The notes: generated by a model not told the origin, from the letters alone. Shown: positions 8,251-17,021, numbered from the stretch's first letter. The stretch is DNA of 64,000 nt from Paenibacillus jilunlii (GCF_900102965.1 NZ_FNGM01000003.1:419100-483099); one strand, 5' to 3'. A program made the numbers and translations.

Positions 8251-9820
8251 GCCAGATCCCTCCGTAGAAATTCTCTTCGTACATTTCTTTTGCGGTCTTC
8301 GTGTCTCCGCCGGCAGAGCTGGCCGGTCCACAGCCATCGCATCCGGAGCCGAAACCGGAACCCATATCGCCCATCCGGTTGCCGTATCCGGCTGAGCCTT
8401 GGGCGCGGTAAGGATTCATGGTCTGTTCCTTATGTGAGGTCGGAATCACAAAACGGTCCTCATATTTGGCAATAGCCAGCAGCCGGTACATCTGCTCTGT
8501 CTGCTGTGCAGTCATGCCTACCCGATCAAGGCGGGAAAGATCAAACGGTTGATCTGCTGTTTTCGCCCGCATATAGGAACGCATCATCGCCATCCGCTGC
8601 AGGGCTTCTTTTACAGTCTGCGTATCGCCTGCGGTCAGCATATTGGCTAAATACTGGATTGGTGTCCGCATTTCCTCAATGGCCGGAAAGATCATGTCCG
8701 GGTTCCTCAGGGAATCCTTCCCTTCAAAATAGTTCATAATCGGGCTGAGCGGCGGCACATACCAGACCATCGGCAGCGTCCGGTATTCCGGGTGCAGCGG
8801 GAACGCCAGCTTATGCTCAATCGCAAGCTTATAAACCGGTGAATTCTGTGCCGCTTCCAGCCAGTCCTCCGAAATGCCGTCTTTTCTGGCCTGAGCGATA
8901 ACTTCAGGATCATGGGGATTCATAAATAAATCGCATTGTGCTTTATACAAATCCTTTTCATCCGGTGTTGAAGCGGCATCAAGCACCTTGTCTGCGTCAT
9001 ACAGCAGTACACCCAGATACCGGATACGGCCTGTACAAGTCTCGGAGCAGACGGTTGGCAGCCCGGCTTCCACACGCGGGAAACAGAAGGTGCACTTTTC
9101 CGCTTTGTTGGTTTGCCAGTTGAAGTAGACTTTTTTGTAAGGACAGCCTGTCATGCAATATCTCCATCCACGGCAAGCCTCCTGGTCTACGAGGACAATG
9201 CCATCCTCCTCCCGTTTGTACATCGCACCAGAAGGACAGGAAGCAACACAGCTGGGATTCAGGCAGTGTTCACAGAGACGGGGCAGATAAATCATAAACG
9301 ACTGTTCGAAGTTGAATATGATTTCCTCTTCAATCTTCTGGATGTTCGGATCTAGGGGGCCCGTTACGTGTGCGCCGGCCAAATCGTCCTCCCAGTTCGG
9401 ACCCCATTCCAGATCCATTTTCTCTCCGGTTACTGCGGAATGAGCGCGTGCCACCGGAGAATGCTTTTGTTCCCCTGCCTCGGTCAAATGCTCATAATTA
9501 TAAGTCCACGGCTCGTAATAATCCTTCATTTCCGGCATGTCGGGGTTATAAAAAATCTTTCCGAGGGCTACCTTGGACAGCTTGTTGCCGGATTTCAGCT
9601 CAAGCTTGCCTTTGCGGAGCTGCCAGCCCCCTTTGTAAAGCTCCTGGTCTTCCCAGCGTTTCGGATATCCAATGCCGGGTTTCGTTTCTACGTTGTTGAA
9701 CCACATGTATTCCGCGCCTTTGCGGTTCGTCCAGGTTGTTTTGCAGGTAACGCTGCAGGTATGACAGCCTATGCACTTATCGAGATTCATCACCATTGCC
9801 ACTTGAGCTTTAATCTTCAA
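8243..9820 (-). CDS. narH: NarH, nitrate reductase beta subunit (iron-sulfur)
   Basis: This electron-transfer subunit carries one [3Fe-4S] and three [4Fe-4S] clusters. Cysteine groups are CIGCHTCSVTC near residue 16, CEHCLNPSCVASCPSG near 184, CRGWRYCMTGCPYKK near 217 (a Trp takes the place of one Cys, as in the [3Fe-4S] cluster) and CTFCFPRVEAGLPTVC near 244. The start codon is TTG at 9820, 9 bases after AGGAGGT and inside the last codons of narG. The C-terminal ~40 residues are Gly-rich with a Cys-containing GSGCDGCGP segment not typical of enteric NarH. Confidence 0.96.
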   Translation of the reverse strand: MKIKAQVAMVMNLDKCIGCHTCSVTCKTTWTNRKGAEYMWFNNVETKPGIGYPKRWEDQELYKGGWQLRKGKLELKSGNKLSKVALGKIFYNPDMPEMKDYYEPWTYNYEHLTEAGEQKHSPVARAHSAVTGEKMDLEWGPNWEDDLAGAHVTGPLDPNIQKIEEEIIFNFEQSFMIYLPRLCEHCLNPSCVASCPSGAMYKREEDGIVLVDQEACRGWRYCMTGCPYKKVYFNWQTNKAEKCTFCFPRVEAGLPTVCSETCTGRIRYLGVLLYDADKVLDAASTPDEKDLYKAQCDLFMNPHDPEVIAQARKDGISEDWLEAAQNSPVYKLAIEHKLAFPLHPEYRTLPMVWYVPPLSPIMNYFEGKDSLRNPDMIFPAIEEMRTPIQYLANMLTAGDTQTVKEALQRMAMMRSYMRAKTADQPFDLSRLDRVGMTAQQTEQMYRLLAIAKYEDRFVIPTSHKEQTMNPYRAQGSAGYGNRMGDMGSGFGSGCDGCGPASSAGGDTKTAKEMYEENFYGGIWRD

Positions 9821-12800
9821 GCCAGTTGACCTCCTTCATTTTTCGCACGGCTACGTAAACATCACGCTGGTTGCCGATTGGACCGTAGTAGTTGAAACCA
9901 TAGCTGAGCTGTGCGTAACCGCCGACCATCTGGGTTGGCTTCAGATGAATGCGGGTGGGTGCATTATGACTGCCTCCGCGGGTATCCGTAATCTCGGAGC
10001 CAGGCACTTGGATATGCTTGTCTTGCGCGTGGTACATGAACATGGTGCCTCTTGGCATCCGGTGGCTGACGACCGCGCGGGCCGTGACCACGCCATTGCG
10101 GTTATAGACCTCCAGCCAATCATTATCTGAGATGCCGTGCTGCTCTGCATCTTCGTTGTTGATCCACACGGTTGGACCGCCGCGGAACAAGGTCAGCATA
10201 TGCTGGTTATCCTGGTAGGTCGAGTGGATATTCCACTTGCCATGCGGCGTTAAATACCGCAGCACAAGCGCATCCTGCCCGCCTTTCACTTCCCTGTCGC
10301 GCGGACCGAGTACCATCGGCGGCAGGGTGGGTTTATAGACCGGCAGCGCCTCGCCAAACTGCTGGAAGATCTCGTGGTCAATGTAGAAATGCTGCCTTCC
10401 TGTCAAGGTACGGAACGGGACCAGCCGTTCAATATTGGTGGTAAACGGTGAATAACGGCGGCCTTGTTTATTGGAACCGCTGAACACCGGAGTTGGAATC
10501 ACTTCCCGGGGCTGCGCAGTGATGCTCTGGAACGTAATCTTCTCTGCCGCCCGGTCCGCAGAAATATCTCTCAGCACAACACCGGAGTCCTTCTCTGCCT
10601 GCTCGTAAGCTTTCTGTGACACACGGCCGTTGGTCGCTGAGGACAGATGGAGAATAGTATCAGCCACCTGGCGGGCGGTTTGGATTTTGGGAAGTCCGTT
10701 TTTGATCGTTTCATCATAAAAGACCCCGTTGAGCCGCTTGAGCTCTTCGTATTCTTCCGCCACGGAGAAGCTGATGCCATGAGCGCCTGCTTTGCCAATG
10801 ACCAGATTGGGCCCTAGTGAGACGTATTTATCGTGGATCTTGGTATAATCCCGCTCCACAATGCTTAAGTTCGGCATCGTTTTGCCGGGAACTGCTTCCA
10901 CTTCCCCTTTGGCCCAGTCTTTGACCAGACCCATCGGCTGGGAGATCTCACTGATCGAATCATGCGCCAGCGGTGATGCGACAAGATCTTTGTAGACTCC
11001 CGGCAGCTCCGATTTCGCCATTTCCGAGAAAACCTCCGACAGCTGGCGGTAGATATCCCAATCCGAACGGGATTCCCACAGCGGATTCACCGCAGGATTA
11101 AACGGATGAACGAACGGGTGCATATCTGTGGAGGACAAGTCCGTCTTTTCATACCACGTCGCAGCCGGAAGTACAATATCTGCATACAGCGGAGTGGTCG
11201 TCATCCGGAAATCCAGCGCGACCATAAGATCGAGCTTGCCTTCCACATCCTCCCGCCACACGATTTCTTCAGGTTTCTGCTCTTCATTCGGCTTGGCTAG
11301 AAGCCCATCGGATGCGCCCAGCAAATGCTTCATGAAATATTCCTGTCCTTTGGCGGAGCTGGAAATCAGATTGGAGCGCCAAATAAACAGAGAACGCGGA
11401 AAGTTCTCGGGTGCTCCGGGATCTTCCACCGCAAAACGTGTCTTTCGTGATTTGATGCCCTCCAGAGTGTGGGCAATGATTTCTGCATTCGACTTCTTGC
11501 CCTGCTGTGCAGCTTCTTCTGCGAACAAGAGACTGTTCTTGTTGAACTGCGGGAAGGAAGGCAGCCAGCCGAGCCTTGCGGCAAGCACATTGTAGTCTGC
11601 AGGGTGCTGGTAAGCTACCTCTCCGGCTGTCGGCGACTTCAGCGAATCGGTGCCGCTCTCCTCATAACGCCACTGTTCAGTTGCGAAGTAGAAGAATGAC
11701 GTGGCATTCTGCTGCCTTGCCGGCCCTTGCCAGTCCTTCGCAAAAGCAATGGTAGACCAGCCTTCGATAGGGCGGCATTTCTCTTGCCCGACATAATGCG
11801 CCCAGCCGCCGCCGTTCACCCCCTGGGAGGCTGTCAGAACAACAAGGTTCAGTATCGAGCGGTAGATGGTATCGCTATTGAACCAGTGATTAATTCCGGC
11901 ACCCATAATAATCATGGAGCGCCCGCCGGTATCGAGGGAATTCTGGGCAAATTCACGGGCAATCTGGACCACTACGCTGGATTTCACACTCGTAATCTTT
12001 TCCTGCCATGCAGGGGTATAATGAGAGGCGCTGTCGTCATAATCCTTGGCATTCCAAGGACTCGCTGTTCTGGCAATGCCGTATTGGCTCAGCATCAGAT
12101 CATACACGGTTGCGGCGTATCTTTCCGTCCCGTCGGCCAGCCGTATTTTCATCGCCGGGATGATACGCTTGAACGTTCCGTTCCCCGCCTGATCAAAGTA
12201 AGGGAAGACGATTTCTTCCCACTGCCCGCCATGGCCTTCTACAGAAAGTGCCGGATCAATCTTCGTCCCGTCTTCCTGTTCGAGAATGAGGTTCCATTTC
12301 TTATCCGTTTCCCAGCGCTGCCCCATCGTTCCGTTAGGCACAATCAGCTCTCCGGAGACCGTGTCATAAATCACCGGTTTCCAGTCCGCATGCTGAGAGG
12401 TATCACCGAGATCGCTTGCCCGCAGGAACCGACCGCCCTTTAAGCTGGACTTATGCGGGTCGAGCAGGATGATAAACGGCATGTCCGTAAATTGTTTGGC
12501 ATAATTAATGAACATGGGTTCTTCCCGTTCATTGTAGAACTCCTTCAGAATTACATGTGTCATCGCCTGCGCCAAGGCGGCATCTGTTCCGGGGTTCGGT
12601 GCGAGCCAGTTGTCAGCGAATTTGACATTTTCGGCCAAATCCGGCGCCACTGACACCACTTTGGTTCCTTTATAGCGCACTTCGGTCATGAAGTGGGCAT
12701 CCGGGGTCCGGGTAAGCGGCACATTGGAGCCCCACATCATCAAATAGCCGGCATTGTACCAGTCGGAGGATTCAGGGACATCCGTCTGCTCGCCCCAAAT

Positions 12801-13484
12801 CTGCGGGGACGCTGGAGGCAGATCCGCGTACCAGTCGTAAAAGCTGAGCATTTGCCCGCCAAGCAGCGAGATGAACCGCGCACCCGAAGCATAGCTGACC
12901 ATCGACATGGCCGGAATCGGAGTGAAGCCTGCAATCCGGTCGGGACCATACTTGCGGATCGTATAGATCAGCTGGGCCGAGATCAGACGAAGCGCATCCT
13001 CCCAGGCTACACGGATATGGCCGCCTTTGCCGCGGGCTTTTTTGTAGGTATCGGCTTTCGCAGGGTCTTCTACGATGCTGGCCCATGCATCCACAGGATT
13101 GTCATGCTCAAGCAGTGCAGCCTTCCACAGCCGCCACAGCTTCCCTCTCATATAGGGATATTTCACCCGGAGCGGGCTGTATTCATACCAGGAGAAGGTG
13201 GCTCCTCTGGGACAGCCCCGGGGTTCAAACTCCGGCATATCGGGACCGCAGGACGGATAGTCAATCTGCTGGTTCTCCCAGGTGATGATCCCGTTCTTCA
13301 CAAAAACCTTCCAGCTGCAGGAACCCGTACAGTTGACTCCGTGCGTAGTGCGGACTACTTTATCATGGGACCAGCGCTGGCGGTACATGTCCTCCCAATC
13401 CCTGTTCTTTTCCTCCAGAATGGACCAGTTCCCGGAATAGCTTTCGACCGGTTTAAAAAAGTTGAGACCGTATTTTTTCTTCAT
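9810..13484 (-). CDS. narG: NarG, respiratory nitrate reductase alpha subunit
   Basis: The catalytic subunit reduces nitrate to nitrite at a molybdo-bis-MGD centre on the cytoplasmic side. At 1224 residues it is full length. The N-terminal FS0 cluster motif THGVNCTGSCSW (around residue 48) has His in the first position, as in NarG, and is followed by YPSCGPDMPEFEPRGCPRGA. The Mo-ligand Asp is expected near the segment that ends in the WYNAGYLMMWGSN motif. The C-terminal molybdopterin-dinucleotide-binding domain contains HRMPRGTMFMYHAQDKH. There is no Tat leader, as expected. It heads the operon, with NreC-like dyads upstream. Confidence 0.97.
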   Translation of the reverse strand: MKKKYGLNFFKPVESYSGNWSILEEKNRDWEDMYRQRWSHDKVVRTTHGVNCTGSCSWKVFVKNGIITWENQQIDYPSCGPDMPEFEPRGCPRGATFSWYEYSPLRVKYPYMRGKLWRLWKAALLEHDNPVDAWASIVEDPAKADTYKKARGKGGHIRVAWEDALRLISAQLIYTIRKYGPDRIAGFTPIPAMSMVSYASGARFISLLGGQMLSFYDWYADLPPASPQIWGEQTDVPESSDWYNAGYLMMWGSNVPLTRTPDAHFMTEVRYKGTKVVSVAPDLAENVKFADNWLAPNPGTDAALAQAMTHVILKEFYNEREEPMFINYAKQFTDMPFIILLDPHKSSLKGGRFLRASDLGDTSQHADWKPVIYDTVSGELIVPNGTMGQRWETDKKWNLILEQEDGTKIDPALSVEGHGGQWEEIVFPYFDQAGNGTFKRIIPAMKIRLADGTERYAATVYDLMLSQYGIARTASPWNAKDYDDSASHYTPAWQEKITSVKSSVVVQIAREFAQNSLDTGGRSMIIMGAGINHWFNSDTIYRSILNLVVLTASQGVNGGGWAHYVGQEKCRPIEGWSTIAFAKDWQGPARQQNATSFFYFATEQWRYEESGTDSLKSPTAGEVAYQHPADYNVLAARLGWLPSFPQFNKNSLLFAEEAAQQGKKSNAEIIAHTLEGIKSRKTRFAVEDPGAPENFPRSLFIWRSNLISSSAKGQEYFMKHLLGASDGLLAKPNEEQKPEEIVWREDVEGKLDLMVALDFRMTTTPLYADIVLPAATWYEKTDLSSTDMHPFVHPFNPAVNPLWESRSDWDIYRQLSEVFSEMAKSELPGVYKDLVASPLAHDSISEISQPMGLVKDWAKGEVEAVPGKTMPNLSIVERDYTKIHDKYVSLGPNLVIGKAGAHGISFSVAEEYEELKRLNGVFYDETIKNGLPKIQTARQVADTILHLSSATNGRVSQKAYEQAEKDSGVVLRDISADRAAEKITFQSITAQPREVIPTPVFSGSNKQGRRYSPFTTNIERLVPFRTLTGRQHFYIDHEIFQQFGEALPVYKPTLPPMVLGPRDREVKGGQDALVLRYLTPHGKWNIHSTYQDNQHMLTLFRGGPTVWINNEDAEQHGISDNDWLEVYNRNGVVTARAVVSHRMPRGTMFMYHAQDKHIQVPGSEITDTRGGSHNAPTRIHLKPTQMVGGYAQLSYGFNYYGPIGNQRDVYVAVRKMKEVNWLED

Positions 13485-13555
13485 TGCTTACGAACACTCC
13501 TTTGCAGAATGAAGGACATGGAAGAGTCACACTCACTTTTCATTCGAATAATTTC

Positions 13556-13561
13556 ATTATG
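13556..13561 (-). promoter_or_regulatory. Candidate -10 element of narG
   Basis: CATAAT read leftward, which places the NreC-like dyad at 13586-13599 about 43 bases upstream of the expected transcript start. Confidence 0.4.
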
Positions 13562-13585
13562 GAGGTCCGGGGCATGAGTTCCCAT

Positions 13586-13599
13586 TAGGGAATGTCCTA
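13586..13599. promoter_or_regulatory. NreC-box-like dyad upstream of narG
   Basis: TAGGG-AATG-TCCTA has one mismatch to TAGGG-N4-CCCTA and lies about 100 bases before the narG start. A weaker copy (GCGGG-AAAT-CCCTT) follows at 13607-13620. Confidence 0.6.
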
Positions 13600-13633
13600 T
13601 AGTCCCGCGGGAAATCCCTTGATTCCGCCAAAA

Positions 13634-13672
13634 GCGAAAAAAGCCCGCCTCTTCAAGAGGTGAGCTTTTCGC
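13634..13672 (-). terminator. Hairpin between narG and the divergent hemerythrin gene
   Basis: A long interrupted stem (GCGAAAA...GCTTTTCGC with an inner CCTC/GAGG stem) is followed by six Ts when read leftward. It would stop leftward transcripts before the narG control region and so insulate narG from antisense read-through from nsrR. Confidence 0.5.
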
Positions 13673-13706
13673 ATGTTCATGTCAGGAAGGATATCCGCTG
13701 AGCAGT

Positions 13707-13777
13707 CAGGGAGTTCCCTCTTTTTGCACAGGGGATGTCCTAACCGGAATTTTCACAGCTCTTCTATATGCTATACT
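13707..13777 (+). promoter_or_regulatory. Promoter of the second hemerythrin gene with two NreC-like dyads
   Basis: CAGGG-AGTT-CCCTC at 13707-13720 and CAGGG-GATG-TCCTA at 13729-13742 each differ at two positions from the NreC consensus. TATACT at 13772-13777 fits a -10 element, placing the dyads near -70 and -48. This is similar to the spacing at narG. Confidence 0.5.
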
Positions 13778-13802
13778 GAAAAAAAATCGGGGAGGATGAA
13801 CA

Positions 13803-14228
13803 ATGACAGGACCCTCATTACGCCAATTGCACGCCCATCACGCGATTCATCAAGGCGGATTGTCCGGAGCAGTTGCCAAAACGGAAGAAGTGGAGAAGCT
13901 GCTGGAGCTTCACGAATTAGAGATCGCGAGACAAGCGGCAGATCACCTCGTCGAGTACTGGGAAACAAGGATACTCAGCCACGCGGAAGCAGAGGAAGAA
14001 GGATTCTACCCGGAAATGGCAGCAAATCACCCAGGTCTGCAGGATGCTGTAACGAAGCTAACCCGTGATCATGAGCTGCTGCGCACAATCGTCACGGATA
14101 TCAAAAGCATGCTTAGTGAAGACGGCCTCACACCGGAGGTTCTTCAACAGTTTCATGCCCTCTTGGTCGTGAACGCTATTCATAGCCGGGATGAGGAAAG
14201 GCTGCTGCTGGAAGAGCCGTCACTATAA
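13803..14228 (+). CDS. Hemerythrin-domain protein (divergent from narG)
   Basis: A 141-residue hemerythrin-like protein. Candidate di-iron ligands are LHAHHAIHQGG near residue 10, HAEAEEEGFYPE near 60, TRDHELLRTIV near 85 and NAIHSRDEERLL near the C terminus. GGGGAGG lies 7 bases before the ATG. It is transcribed away from narG behind its own promoter bearing two NreC-like dyads, so it is probably induced by anoxia and nitrate. It overlaps the 3' end of nsrR on the other strand by 49 bases. Binding of O2, NO or iron repair are all possible roles. Confidence 0.8.
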   Translation: MTGPSLRQLHAHHAIHQGGLSGAVAKTEEVEKLLELHELEIARQAADHLVEYWETRILSHAEAEEEGFYPEMAANHPGLQDAVTKLTRDHELLRTIVTDIKSMLSEDGLTPEVLQQFHALLVVNAIHSRDEERLLLEEPSL

Positions 14229-14701
14229 TCGTTATCGTTACCGGATTGCCGGGTGGTATCTAATGATTCCCTCTGAAAAATAGCCTGCAGATCATGCTTA
14301 TTCAGCAATAAATCCTGTAATGTATATTCGCTGAGCACCTGCAAGTAGGCAGCCAATGCTCTGCCAAGCACTCCCTTTAAATTGCACACCGGAGAGATCG
14401 GACAGTTGTTGCCGGAAGGGTCAAAGCATTCTACAAGATGAAAATCATCTTCCATCCGGCGCACAACTTCTCCGATGTTAATCAGCTCAGGTGCCTTGGC
14501 CAGACGGATCCCCCCTCCTCTGCCTCTTACCGTTTCAATATACCCCGCTTGCCCAAGTTCATGGGATACCTTCATCAGATGATTTTTGGATATATGATAG
14601 GCATTTGAAATATCTTGTATCGTTGACAGCTCGCCCCGCTCTTTCGTCCCGAGGTACATGAGGACCCGCAAAGAAAAATCCGTGTACATAGTAAGTCTCA
14701 T
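14180..14701 (-). CDS. nsrR: NsrR-like Rrf2-family nitric-oxide-sensing repressor
   Basis: An Rrf2 winged-helix protein. The N terminus MRLTMYTDFSLRVLMYLG and HISKNHLMKVSHELGQAGYI form the DNA-binding part, and a wing region follows (VRGRGGGIRLAKAPE). Three cysteines in ECFDPSGNNCPISPVC fit the NsrR [4Fe-4S] cluster. It sits divergently beside hmp with an NsrR-like operator between them. The start is uncertain: ATGs at 14701 and 14710 are both possible. The Ser-rich C-terminal tail, encoded where the gene overlaps the hemerythrin gene, makes the protein longer than typical NsrR (about 145 residues). Confidence 0.85.
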   Translation of the reverse strand: MRLTMYTDFSLRVLMYLGTKERGELSTIQDISNAYHISKNHLMKVSHELGQAGYIETVRGRGGGIRLAKAPELINIGEVVRRMEDDFHLVECFDPSGNNCPISPVCNLKGVLGRALAAYLQVLSEYTLQDLLLNKHDLQAIFQRESLDTTRQSGNDNDYSDGSSSSSLSSSRL

Positions 14702-14728
14702 TTGATTCATCATTCCTTGGTTGCAGTA

Positions 14729-14744
14729 TGTGATCTTTGTTACA
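14729..14744. promoter_or_regulatory. FNR-type site candidate upstream of nsrR
   Basis: TGTGA-N6-TTACA differs at one base from the bacillar Fnr palindrome TGTGA-N6-TCACA. It lies just upstream of the preferred nsrR starts. Confidence 0.35.
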
Positions 14745-14774
14745 AATGATACCATATAAATTGACGATTTTGTT

Positions 14775-14800
14775 AAAGTGGTATTTTAAATATATCTTTT
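14775..14800. promoter_or_regulatory. NsrR-like operator between nsrR and hmp
   Basis: An AT-rich imperfect palindrome centred on TATTTTAAATATATCTT resembles known NsrR sites in Bacillus. The position between the divergent genes fits autoregulation and repression of hmp. Confidence 0.5.
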
Positions 14801-14852
14801 GACCATAAAAGAGTATATATTAAATTTGTAATAATGAGAGGAGTGAACGGTT

Positions 14853-16034
14853 ATCTTATCCAAACAAACACGCGAAATCGTCAAATCCACAGCCCCAGTC
14901 TTAGCGGAACACGGCACTGCCATTACATCGGTATTCTATCGGAATCTGTTTGCGGCCCACCCTGAACTTCTGAATGTATTTAATCATGCCAACCAGGCGC
15001 AAGGCCGGCAGCAGGCAGCACTCGCGAATGCAGTGTATGCAGCAGCAGTTCACATTGACAACCTGGAGAATATTTTGCCGGCGGTTGTCCAGATTGCCCA
15101 CAAGCATGTCAGCCTTGGCATTAAACCGGAGCAGTATCCGATTGTCGGTGAGTTTCTGCTGAAAGCCATCAAGGAAGTGCTTGGCGATGCTGCAACAGAT
15201 GACATCCTGCAGGCCTGGGAAGAAGCCTATGGCGTGATTGCCAATGCCTTCATCGGTGTTGAAGCGAATATGTACAAGGAAGCCCGGGAGCAGGAAAACG
15301 GCTGGAATTTCTTCAAACCGTTTACGATTGTCCGCAAGGTACAGGAAAGCGACAGTATTACATCCTTCTATCTGAAGCCGGCAGACGGTTCCGGTGTACC
15401 GGCATTCAAGCCGGGGCAGTATATCTCTGTGCGTGTTCTGATTCCGGGTGAACAATACACCATGATCCGCCAGTACAGCCTGTCCCAGGCGCCAAAGCCG
15501 GATGAGTTCCGCATCTCCGTGAAGCGGGAAGCCGATAATGATCCAAACGGTGTAGTCTCCGTCTACCTTCACAAACAGGTGAACGAAGGGGATACAGTCG
15601 AAGTAAGCGCTCCTGCCGGTGAATTTTTGCTGGATGCTACAAAAACCACGCCAGTGGCTTTTATCTCAGGCGGTGTAGGAATCACCCCGATGATGAGCAT
15701 GCTCGAAACGGTGGCCGTGTCCACGCCGGACCGTCCTACGGTTTTCCTCCACGCTGCACGTAATGAATCACTGGCCGCTTTTGGTGAGGATATTGAAAAA
15801 CATGCGCTCAACATGAGCAACATTCAATATAAAACTTATTACTCAAGCGGACCCGATGGTCAAATCACCCGTGAAGCATTAGCGGCGTATGTTGATCCTG
15901 CAGGTGATGCCTATGTATGCGGGCCTGTTCCCTTCATGGAAGCCATGATCCGCGAACTGCTGGCGCTTGGGATGAAAGAAGAACAAATTCATTATGAGTT
16001 TTTTGGTCCGGCCCTGCAATTAGAACAAGCATAG
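14853..16034 (+). CDS. hmp: Flavohemoglobin (nitric oxide dioxygenase) with apparent AUC start
   Basis: Hmp oxidises NO to nitrate with O2 and NAD(P)H. The 393-residue reading covers a globin domain (residues 1-140: VLAEHGTAITSVFYRNLF, then the heme-proximal QIAHKHVSLGIKPEQYPIVG), an FAD domain (RQYSLSQAP, GVVSVYLHK) and a NAD domain (FISGGVGITPMMSML, YVCGPVPFM). The globin homology continues upstream of the first in-frame ATG (15033) to LSKQTREIVKST, where the only start-position codon is ATC at 14853, 9 bases after GAGAGGAG; an in-frame TGA lies just before. So it begins at a rare AUC or the sequence has a base error there. Confidence 0.93.
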   Translation: MLSKQTREIVKSTAPVLAEHGTAITSVFYRNLFAAHPELLNVFNHANQAQGRQQAALANAVYAAAVHIDNLENILPAVVQIAHKHVSLGIKPEQYPIVGEFLLKAIKEVLGDAATDDILQAWEEAYGVIANAFIGVEANMYKEAREQENGWNFFKPFTIVRKVQESDSITSFYLKPADGSGVPAFKPGQYISVRVLIPGEQYTMIRQYSLSQAPKPDEFRISVKREADNDPNGVVSVYLHKQVNEGDTVEVSAPAGEFLLDATKTTPVAFISGGVGITPMMSMLETVAVSTPDRPTVFLHAARNESLAAFGEDIEKHALNMSNIQYKTYYSSGPDGQITREALAAYVDPAGDAYVCGPVPFMEAMIRELLALGMKEEQIHYEFFGPALQLEQA

Positions 16035-16047
16035 TTACACCATTACA

Positions 16048-16091
16048 CCAAACGGGTACACCGTCCTTCGCCGGACAGTGTACCCGTTTGG
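16048..16091. terminator. Bidirectional terminator hairpin between hmp and the Crp/Fnr gene
   Basis: A 14-bp perfect stem (CCAAACGGGTACAC with its complement) carries an inner GTCC/GGAC stem. It lies between convergent genes. A near-identical hairpin occurs at 51447-51482. Confidence 0.85.
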
Positions 16092-16104
16092 TTAGGTTTA
16101 TGGT

Positions 16105-16812
16105 TTAATCGATGTATTTCTCCAAAGAAGGCCTGTTCCGTATAACCATCCGTTTGTTGCCGATCAGCTCAATCAGTCCCAAGTCTTCAAAGATGGCGAA
16201 TTTCCGGCTGATGGTTTCCCGGGTAACACCTGCATAATTGGCCAGCTCTTCACGGGACAGCGGGAGATCAATATGAATTCGGCCGCCGCGCATTTTGCCA
16301 TAGATATCGCTAAGCTCCAGAATCATGTAGGCAATACGGATTTCAGGGTCCTTGGTTGCCAGACTTTGCGCCAGATTTTCAGTATGGGCCAGTCTTTTGG
16401 TAACCGTCTTTAGCAGCTTGAAGGCGATGTCCGGATTTTCCAGCATGATCCGCTCCATATCCGCTCTGGTCAGCATGCAGATGCTGGTGTCTTTCAGTGC
16501 ATAAGCACTAAAGTTGCTGAGCTCATCGCTGTTAAAGATGCTTAACTCACCAAAGAAATCACCTGCGGTTAAAATATGCAGGATCTGCTCCTTCCCCTGC
16601 GGCGTCATTTTGGACAATTTAACTTGCCCCTGCTGAATTATGAACAAGGTATCGGTCGGCTGCTCTTCCAGAATCAGCGGCTGTCCTTTGGTATATTTCC
16701 GGTGGATAATCATAGCGCTGATCCGGGAGAGATCGGCACCAGACAACGAAGCGAAGATCGGCACCTTGCGGGTACAGGGCTCTGCGGCATTTTGACAGGA
16801 ATGTTCCGGCAT
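16105..16812 (-). CDS. Crp/Fnr-family transcription regulator
   Basis: A 235-residue regulator. The cyclic-nucleotide-binding-like beta roll runs from about residue 20 to 130 (FIIQQGQVKLSK, GDFFGELSIFN), and the HTH domain ends the protein with LSREELANYAGVTRETISRKF, whose E-x2-SR recognition helix is that of FNR-type proteins. There are N-terminal cysteines at about positions 6 and 13 (SCQNAAEPC) and one in TSICML near 113. That is fewer than the four cluster ligands of E. coli FNR, so oxygen sensing is uncertain. The location inside the nitrate/NO island suggests control of anaerobic or NO genes. Confidence 0.85.
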   Translation of the reverse strand: MPEHSCQNAAEPCTRKVPIFASLSGADLSRISAMIIHRKYTKGQPLILEEQPTDTLFIIQQGQVKLSKMTPQGKEQILHILTAGDFFGELSIFNSDELSNFSAYALKDTSICMLTRADMERIMLENPDIAFKLLKTVTKRLAHTENLAQSLATKDPEIRIAYMILELSDIYGKMRGGRIHIDLPLSREELANYAGVTRETISRKFAIFEDLGLIELIGNKRMVIRNRPSLEKYID

Positions 16813-16837
16813 CTCGGGTCTCTCCTTTTCTTAAAAT

Positions 16838-16999
16838 CTATGAAATGGGTGAAAAATGGCTGGTGTCTTCTCCGCAGACCGGGCAGACCCAATCCTCCGG
16901 CAGATCTTCAAATGCAGTGCCCGGTGCCACATCCTCATCGGGGTCGCCAATCGCAGGATCATAAATATAACCGCAGGGTTCACATACATATTTTTTCAT
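16838..16999 (-). CDS. Rubredoxin
   Basis: A 53-residue rubredoxin with both Fe-binding loops, [15 protein letters not shown] and [14 protein letters not shown] start at 16999 (MKKYVC), the usual rubredoxin N terminus, with GGAG 9 bases upstream. The last gene of the leftward trio flavodiiron protein - reductase - rubredoxin, it probably carries electrons from the FAD reductase to the flavodiiron protein. Confidence 0.93.
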   Translation of the reverse strand: MKKYVCEPCGYIYDPAIGDPDEDVAPGTAFEDLPEDWVCPVCGEDTSHFSPIS

Positions 17000-17021
17000 C
17001 AGGTTCATCTCCAGTTTATAA

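Noticed and set aside
9945-13577. Long open frames on the plus strand opposite narG (up to 294 codons)
   Set aside because: They lie antisense to an intact, well-conserved gene, lack ribosome-binding sites and show no recognisable protein.
14834-14855. ATG (14834) and GTG (14843) as alternative hmp starts
   Set aside because: Both are out of frame with the globin domain and would need a frameshift.
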